Source of the DNA: Ambrosia x helenae
Taxonomy: Eukaryota; Streptophyta; Magnoliopsida; Asterales; Asteraceae
NCBI GenBank assembly: GCA_030844895.1
Contig: CM061231.1
Span: 29,831,149 to 29,895,148, forward strand
Direction of reading: 5' to 3'
DNA length: 64,000 bases
A model generated the notes under the pieces. That model had not been told where the DNA came from and did not search any database. It saw only the letters and a list, made by a program, of their open reading frames with translations. The translations under genes were made by a program, and so were the position numbers. Positions 58,644-64,000 of the stretch are shown here, one piece after another (positions within the stretch are counted from its first letter, which is position 1; every line of letters begins with the position of its first letter).

Positions 58644-59826
58644 GGCTGTTCTTGCTATTTGGTCGATTTTAGAGTGGCTCGTTTTTTAGTAGGCTTTTTT
58701 GTGTTCGTTAATAATGAGTGTTTTACCTATAGGAGAGCTAGTTAGTTTTTTAAGTGGTTTCAAGTTGTAGATGCACTTATAAGTCATAGTTTGATACAAT
58801 GAACCTAAGTATGTATTTATAGTGGTTGGTACAACTATCTAATCCATTACTCAACCACTTAAGAAACTAACTATAACTAACAAATTACATTAGCTATAAT
58901 TACATTTTATACTCTTAACAGGTATCACCAAGGAAGCCCGTGACGATGACCAAGAAGAGTCTTTTGCAAAACCTAAGGATCTTACACGTTTCATGGATTT
59001 CATATGGAAAATCCTCAGAAAATCAAACGCTGGGTTGTTAAGGATGTTTAAGAAAATAATATTTGGGAAACCGGTAGCATTGGTAATGAAGCTCCCGTGG
59101 AAGATAATATCTAGCCTTCCAATACTCAAACTCATGAAACAACCCATCGAACATATGCTTGAAAACTTTCGTGGTGAAGGACAGGAGAAAGCGAAGGAGG
59201 AAAGCGGTGAACCGAAACCCCCAACAATCGAAGAGATCACGATCCCATCAGTTATGGATATGGCTAAAGCTGGAATCGTTTTCTCACCGGTTAATGGTGG
59301 AATATCTGAGATTAGTTTTGATGTCAAAACACATACACTTTACCTCCCAGTGGTGGAACTGGATGTGAACACAGAGGTTTATTTGAGAAACCTCGTAGCG
59401 TACGAGGCATGTGTTGCAGCGGGACCATTAGTGATGGCTCGCTACACTGAGTTAATGAACGGGATAATCGACACCGAACAAGATGCAAAGTATTTGCGAG
59501 AAAGAGGTATTGTTCTGAACCACTTAAAGAGTGATAAAGAGGTTGCAGATTTATGGAATGGAATGAGCAAATCTGTGAAGTTGACGAAAGTGCCAAAGAT
59601 GGATAAAGTGGTTGCAGATGTGAATAAGATGTATGGTGAAACATGGAGAGTGAAATCTTCCAAGTATATGAAGACATATGTATTTGCATCTTGGAGGATT
59701 TTAACATTGCTTGCTGCTTTGTTTATGCTCTTCTTGACGACTGTACAAGCTTTCTGTTCTGCATATAGTTGCGCTAGAGTGTTCCATAAACTCCCAGAAG
59801 TTCCTGGATCCGAAGGGGCAGAGTGA
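56900..59826 (+). CDS. DUF247 protein gene 3, intact
   Basis: Exons 56900..57129, 57864..58432 and 58922..59826; phases 2 and 1 as in gene 2, encoding 567 residues without interruption. Motifs in order: WVESMRKSIVEQDDEE, PVCIFTVPKALLATDP, IPQQVALGPFHH, GDALVWMMAVDMAFLLEFL, LRDLVMVENQIPLFLIKKM, DHLLDFLYHITVPNNKEL, ITIPSVMDMAKAGIVFSP, YLRNLVAYEACVAAGPLVM, LRERGIVLNHLKSDKEVADL, and a C-terminal membrane helix (ILTLLAALFMLFLTTV). The product should be a membrane-anchored protein with the N-terminal DUF247 domain on one side; its function is unknown. Intron 1 contains a Tourist-like MITE, and intron 2 a SINE-like tail. The donor of intron 1 is GTAGAT where the paralogues have GTATGT. Exon lengths 1 and 2 equal those of gene 2 exactly (230 and 569). 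Confidence 0.9.
57505..57818. mobile_element. Tourist/Harbinger-type MITE in intron 1 of DUF247 gene 3
   Basis: Ends GGGGCTGTTTGGT and ACCAAACAACCCC with the 3-bp duplication TAA (57502-57504 and 57819-57821). Internal ATTCAGC/GCTGAAT repeats. 314 bp, non-coding. Confidence 0.8.
58556..58643 (+). repeat. SINE-like tail with (GAT)n
   Basis: GGCTGTTCTTGCTATAGATG, then GGATTAACTAAGTATGATGA and about 12 further GAT units, similar to the 3' end at 4520-4563. GAGGCTGTTCTTGCTAT is repeated on the other side of the GAT array. It lies in intron 2 of DUF247 gene 3. Confidence 0.5.
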
Positions 59827-60127
59827 GTGTATTATGTGTGTTTTGGTGTATTTTTCTTTTTAAATAACAATTTTCCGGTTTGACTTTAGTACGACTTGTT
59901 TATGTTACTATCTTTTAGCATGGGTTTATTTTTAACAGAATATAGGGTTGAGATTCGAAAGAGGGTAGTGGTGCAGTTTGTTGCCCATCTACCTACTATT
60001 CTCCTATAGTTTGTTATGGTTTTCTATTAATTATGAAGTGGACTTTCTATTAATTAGTGTTGTTTTTTTCAATTTCAACTAGAGTTTGGAGATTGTTTCT
60101 TTTGAAGTGCACTTACATGATGGAAAC

Positions 60128-61568
60128 TGTAACACCCCAACCGATGGCGGAATCATCGAGGTGTCACGTAGTGACGATTGTTTAAAAGCACATGGTACTA
60201 AAATGTAAATATATTATTGAATAATCCAAATTGTCTTACATGGAAACGAAAAATACAAGGTCTGAATGAAACATGAATATTGAAATAACTTATTAAAAAT
60301 CAAGCACTAAAAGTCCCATGCTATAGTACTAGATCAAACTGCACCTGAAACATGTACAAAATAGGTTTGGTCAACATATGAAATGTTGGTGAGCACTCCT
60401 AGTTTTAATACATATAGTAAGTTGAAAAAGATATACAATTCAAGTGCATGCTACAGTGCAAATATGTAAACTATGTATCATACAAATGAGCGAAATCAAC
60501 CCTGTGACTGTATAATGTACTAAATGAACGGCGGTGTACTTATCCAATAAATGGATAAAAAAACTTAACAATGACCACAGATTCTCCGATGAAAAAGGGG
60601 GAGAATCAACCTAGGCGGGTTGTCAATCCAATAGCGCTATCCAATGTTAAGGTCGGCTTGTACAATGTTAATGATTTCACTAAGTACAAATGTATTCTAC
60701 ATGTAATGTCTAAGCATAAAGCACGTTTGTAAGCAAATGCACATAGTACTAGAATTGTATTGTAAAAATGTGAACTTATATTTGTAATTTGTATAAGTGT
60801 ACATGTAACACCCCAAAAATGAATAAAAGTAAAAAGGGGATAGGAAATACTCACTTTCGCCAAATGACTAGATGACTAAGCGAGCGTGAAAATGCGAGCA
60901 ATCCAAAGATTCAACAATGAAACTAGTCCAATTTAGAAGAAAAGAAACCGAATAGGAAAAATATCAAGCTTCCAATTTGCCAATTAGAAGAGCTTATAAT
61001 CAAAGCTTCAAATGTAGAAGTAATATACTCTAGAAGAAAGATATGAGGGATAGTTTAATCGAATTGAAACAATCGATTTAGAGGTGCAAAGTGTAATGGG
61101 TCATAGGTGGGTTCTTATACTAGTTTTGGATTCAATTAGCCATTAAAATTGGTCAACACCATAAAGTAAGGTTTTATGATGAATTGAATATTTGACTAGG
61201 ACTTTGACTCTTTGACTAAGACTTTGACTAGGACTTTGACTGAGACTTTGACTGTCTCAGCGGACCGCGAGGGATAAAAAAATATTTTTTCTAATTTAAT
61301 CAATTTTAAGTTCTAGACTTGTTTCCTTCTGTTTCTAAGTTGTTTTAGGACCGAAAATTAAGGGCTTTGAGTATCAAGGTCTAAAACATACGTGCTCGAT
61401 GTAGATGTGAGTATAAAACGTGCATACTTTTACTTATAAAAATTATAAGTTTTATTAAATTGTGAATTTTGGTCCTATTAAAATACGAGGGTTAAAAATA
61501 AAAATTTTGAAATAGTTGAGGAACCAATTATGCACATTTATGAAAAGTGAAGGGTGCAGGTTGTCACA
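60128..61568. mobile_element. solo LTR, 1.44 kb
   Basis: Starts TGTAACACCCC, ends GGTTGTCACA, with the exact 5-bp duplication GAAAC (60123-60127 and 61569-61573). No internal coding region or second LTR. It has short internal tandem repeats of TTTGACTAGGAC type (about 61195-61250). Probably Ty3-gypsy by terminus style (inference). Confidence 0.85.
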
Positions 61569-61699
61569 GAAACTGCTTAATATTGCCAAGATATGTAATC
61601 ATAACTTTTGTATGATTACAAGTAATATAAGATTGTATCAAAGCCAAAATAATTAGTAATTAAAAATAAATGTAAAAGGGAGTGCTAATTTCGTAGTGT

Positions 61700-62010
61700 T
61701 TGGGGTATTTTTCAGACTCTATAACTGGTTGAGTTTTTGTGTTTTTAAAGAGTAATTGTTATTCTAGCGTGACAACCGACTAGGCCCTTTATTAGATGTT
61801 TTTAGATTTTTTTTTTTTTTTTATGTGGATGCCCCAATCACTAACTAATTAATATTTAAGAAAGCTACTTAACTTTTGCTAGTTGGTGTTTTTCAGACTA
61901 TAACTGGGTGAGTTTTCGTGTTTTTTTATAACTGAGTAAGTGTTTTTCTAGCGTGACCGTCCACAAGGCACGTTATTAGGTGTTTTTAGATTTCTTGTTT
62001 TTTTGGATGA
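61700..62010. repeat. diverged tandem duplication of about 180 bp
   Basis: Blocks TTTTTCAGACT..TATAACTGG, TTTTTCTAGCGTGAC and TTATTAG(A/G)TGTTTTTAGAT occur twice, near 61710-61810 and 61888-61992. Confidence 0.7.
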
Positions 62011-62208
62011 TCTAATCAGTAAGGGGAATTGGATTCTAATAGCCTAAACTATTTGAAATTGGTCATTGGCATTCCCAACTATAAATTTGGCCACATATAA
62101 CCTGAACTATTAACTTATTGGAATCTAACACCCAATTGACTGATGCCGTTAGTGGGTTGCTGACGTGTCATGCTGATGTGTCTGGAATCAGAGCAGAATT
62201 ATAAAAAT

Positions 62209-62865
62209 TAGGCCTGTAAACGAACTGAACGAACACGAACACAGGCGTGTTCGTGTTTGTTCATTTAACTTTAACCGAACACGAACACGAACACATAATC
62301 GAACACATTTTTGTGTTCGTGTTCGTTCATTAAGAAATTTGTCGTGTTCATTTTCATTTGTGTTCGTTCATTTAAACCTAAACGAACAGTTCATGAACAT
62401 AAACGAACACAAATGATCAATATAAACGAACACAAATGAACATAAACGAACACAAACAAAAACAAGTTAATAATGATTCATGAACATAAATGAACGTTAG
62501 GGTTAGGGTGGAGAGCGGCTGTGAAGTGTGAAGAGCGGATAATAAGTGATATGTTTAGAATGTTAGGGTTAGGGTTTTGTTTTTAGAACATATGAATTAA
62601 AGTTACTTAACAAAAGGAAATAAATAATAAAAATAAAGCTAAGTTTAATTAAACGAACATAAACGAACATAAATGAACGAACATAAACGAACGTTGATGA
62701 ACATAAATGAACGAACACAACGTGTGTTCATGTTCGTTCGTTTAATTAAACGAACAAAAAATTGTGTTCGTGTTCATTCATTTATTTAAATAAACGAACA
62801 TAAACGAACTTCCCGCCGAACAGTTCACGAACAGTTCATGAACGTTCGGTTCGTTTACAGGCCTA
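62209..62865. mobile_element. hAT element rich in AACGAACA repeats
   Basis: Ends TAGGCCTGTAAACGAAC and GTTCGTTTACAGGCCTA are perfect inverted repeats, flanked by the exact 8-bp duplication ATAAAAAT (62201-62208 and 62866-62873). The interior is filled with CGAACA and TGTTCG motifs in both orientations. 657 bp, no transposase. Confidence 0.9.
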
Positions 62866-63225
62866 ATAAAAATAAAACTAAAAAAACAAAACCGTGCTAA
62901 TGGAGGTGGCTTAAAATGTTATTGGCATGGATTCGCTGTCCGATTAGGCATCATGCTAATGGAAAAGTAACGAACTTTGGTCTGTGGTATGCTATTCTTC
63001 ATGTACTATTTATTTGGTTCAAACTTATTAATTGACAGCCTTGCATATCATAACCAGGTTCTAATTCCTAATAGTTCTATTGAGTGAGAAAATTTATTTT
63101 CTTAATATGATCATTCATATTCTTTGTGGCTATTTAAGCCCCATATTTATTCTCTCTGCATTAGAACATATTCTACAGTTTTGGGCGCTTTTGTGGTTCG
63201 TTTTGGACCTTTTGGTTGTCTATTA

Positions 63226-63453
63226 GACTGTGGGGTGTGGCTCGGGAAAGAAGCTCGGGGAGCTGACCTGGAGGGCTTCCCCAAAGGGGAACACCGCCCC
63301 CCCCCCCTCCATGTTCGGTGTGCTCGGGAGATTTCTCCCGCTCTCCCCGTCCCCTCCTCTTTATCTCTCTCTTCATTCCTCTCTCTCTCCTCTCTCTTTC
63401 TATGCTGAGTCATGTTTGGCGGTGGGGGACCTTCGGGACCACACCCCACAGTC
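63226..63453. mobile_element. Tourist-like MITE, TTA target duplication
   Basis: Ends GACTGTGGGGTGTGG and CCACACCCCACAGTC are perfect inverted repeats with TTA on both sides (63223-63225 and 63454-63456). Central C-rich and CTCTCT-rich sequence. Open frames through it are artefacts of composition. Confidence 0.75.
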
Positions 63454-63541
63454 TTAGGATCATCCATATCTCAAGGTGTGCTACAAACGTTACATGAATT
63501 AAATAATTCTTATGCTTATGTGAATGCTATTCTTATTACAG

Positions 63542-63616
63542 GGAGCTAAAATCAACAGATGCAATGACTGTACCTGTTAACCCACTCATTCAACAACTCA
63601 ATGATGTTTTTGTTAG
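63542..63616 (+). other. candidate 75-bp exon of an unrecognised gene
   Basis: Preceded by a pyrimidine/AT-rich stretch ending TTATTACAG and followed by GTTAG|GTAATA. Only one frame is open: ELKSTDAMTVPVNPLIQQL, then NDVFV. The composition is protein-like and unlike the surrounding AT-rich DNA. I cannot name the family, and no neighbouring exon was confirmed. Confidence 0.35.
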
Positions 63617-63741
63617 GTAATAAAATTCCTCATTGTTGTAAAGAAAAAAAATACACATAGTGTTTTTATACATTGATACTTTTAGAGTTATCACTCACAT
63701 TCCTTTTATGGATTGTGATTTTTGATACAATGTATTGTATA

Positions 63742-64000
63742 TCTATATATATATATATATATATATATAAGAAAACGTATATGCTGACGTGGCGTGCAAT
63801 GGAGGCCTCAACCTCCCCTTGAGAGTGTCACGTGACATCATAATTAAAAGATTTTAGTGTTTTTAAACTATTTCTTTTTTTAATTAAAAAAAATAAACAT
63901 AAAACCCTAAATTAAATTGAGTTATTTTAGGAAAAAAAGAATTTAAAAATAAATTTAAAATTTTCTCTCTCATGTTTCCTCCCATAATTTTTAAACGTTT
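63742..64000 (+). mobile_element. Helitron 5' part, runs off right edge
   Basis: A|TCTATATATATATATATA at 63741-63742, then GCTGACGTGGCGTGCAATGG and AATTAAAAGATTTTAGTG, closely matching the first 250 bp of the Helitron at 36751. The 3' end lies beyond the window. Confidence 0.85.

Noticed and set aside
63124..63467. Overlapping open frames on both strands near 63.2 kb
   Set aside because: They span a Tourist-like MITE with perfect inverted ends and TTA duplications and reflect its C- and CT-rich centre.

Overview
This is plant nuclear DNA: AT-rich, with spliced genes using GT..AG introns, Ty1-copia and other LTR elements, Helitrons, hAT, Mutator-like and Tourist elements, and microsatellites. 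The host genes and repeat types fit a eudicot. The long LTR starting TGTCACACCC with a CTTGCGGAG motif suggests Asteraceae, but that is an inference from repeat style.

Layout. (1) 79-2236 (-): 5' part of a multi-pass membrane protein gene that runs off the left edge, with a Stowaway MITE in intron 1. (2) 3-9.7 kb: nested DNA transposons. A 2.8 kb hAT element (4994-7796, perfect 8-bp target duplication) was later invaded by two inverted-repeat elements that sit against (TA)n arrays. (3) 11.2-25.8 kb: a Helitron nest. A 1.6 kb Helitron carries a frameshifted cellular-looking gene. A 9.1 kb minus-strand Helitron (13960-23091) carries an intact 11-exon RPA70-like gene, an intact 5-exon multi-B3-domain gene and only the last codons of the Helitron helicase. 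It sits inside a second Helitron of opposite orientation (13909-25820). (4) 26-35 kb: a LINE 3' remnant, a 2.75 kb solo LTR (target duplication TCTAC), a small hAT element, a 0.9 kb minisatellite and an orphan CACTA end. (5) 35.2-59.8 kb (+): three tandem DUF247 genes of identical three-exon design. Gene 1 carries a 6.5 kb Ty1-copia element with apparently identical LTRs in intron 2. Gene 2 has a one-base frameshift that cuts off its C-terminal membrane anchor. Gene 3 is intact. (6) 60-64 kb: a second solo LTR (target duplication GAAAC), a hAT element, a Tourist-like MITE, one candidate exon of an unrecognised gene and the 5' end of another Helitron.

How the parts relate. The only clear host genes are the left-edge membrane protein and the DUF247 cluster. 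RPA, B3 and the helicase remnant form the cargo of one Helitron; the RPA protein would bind single-stranded DNA, and the B3 protein would bind DNA as a transcription-factor-type protein. Most of the remaining DNA is transposons, and many have exact target duplications that make their borders secure. The most unusual object is the RPA + B3 Helitron without Rep/helicase.
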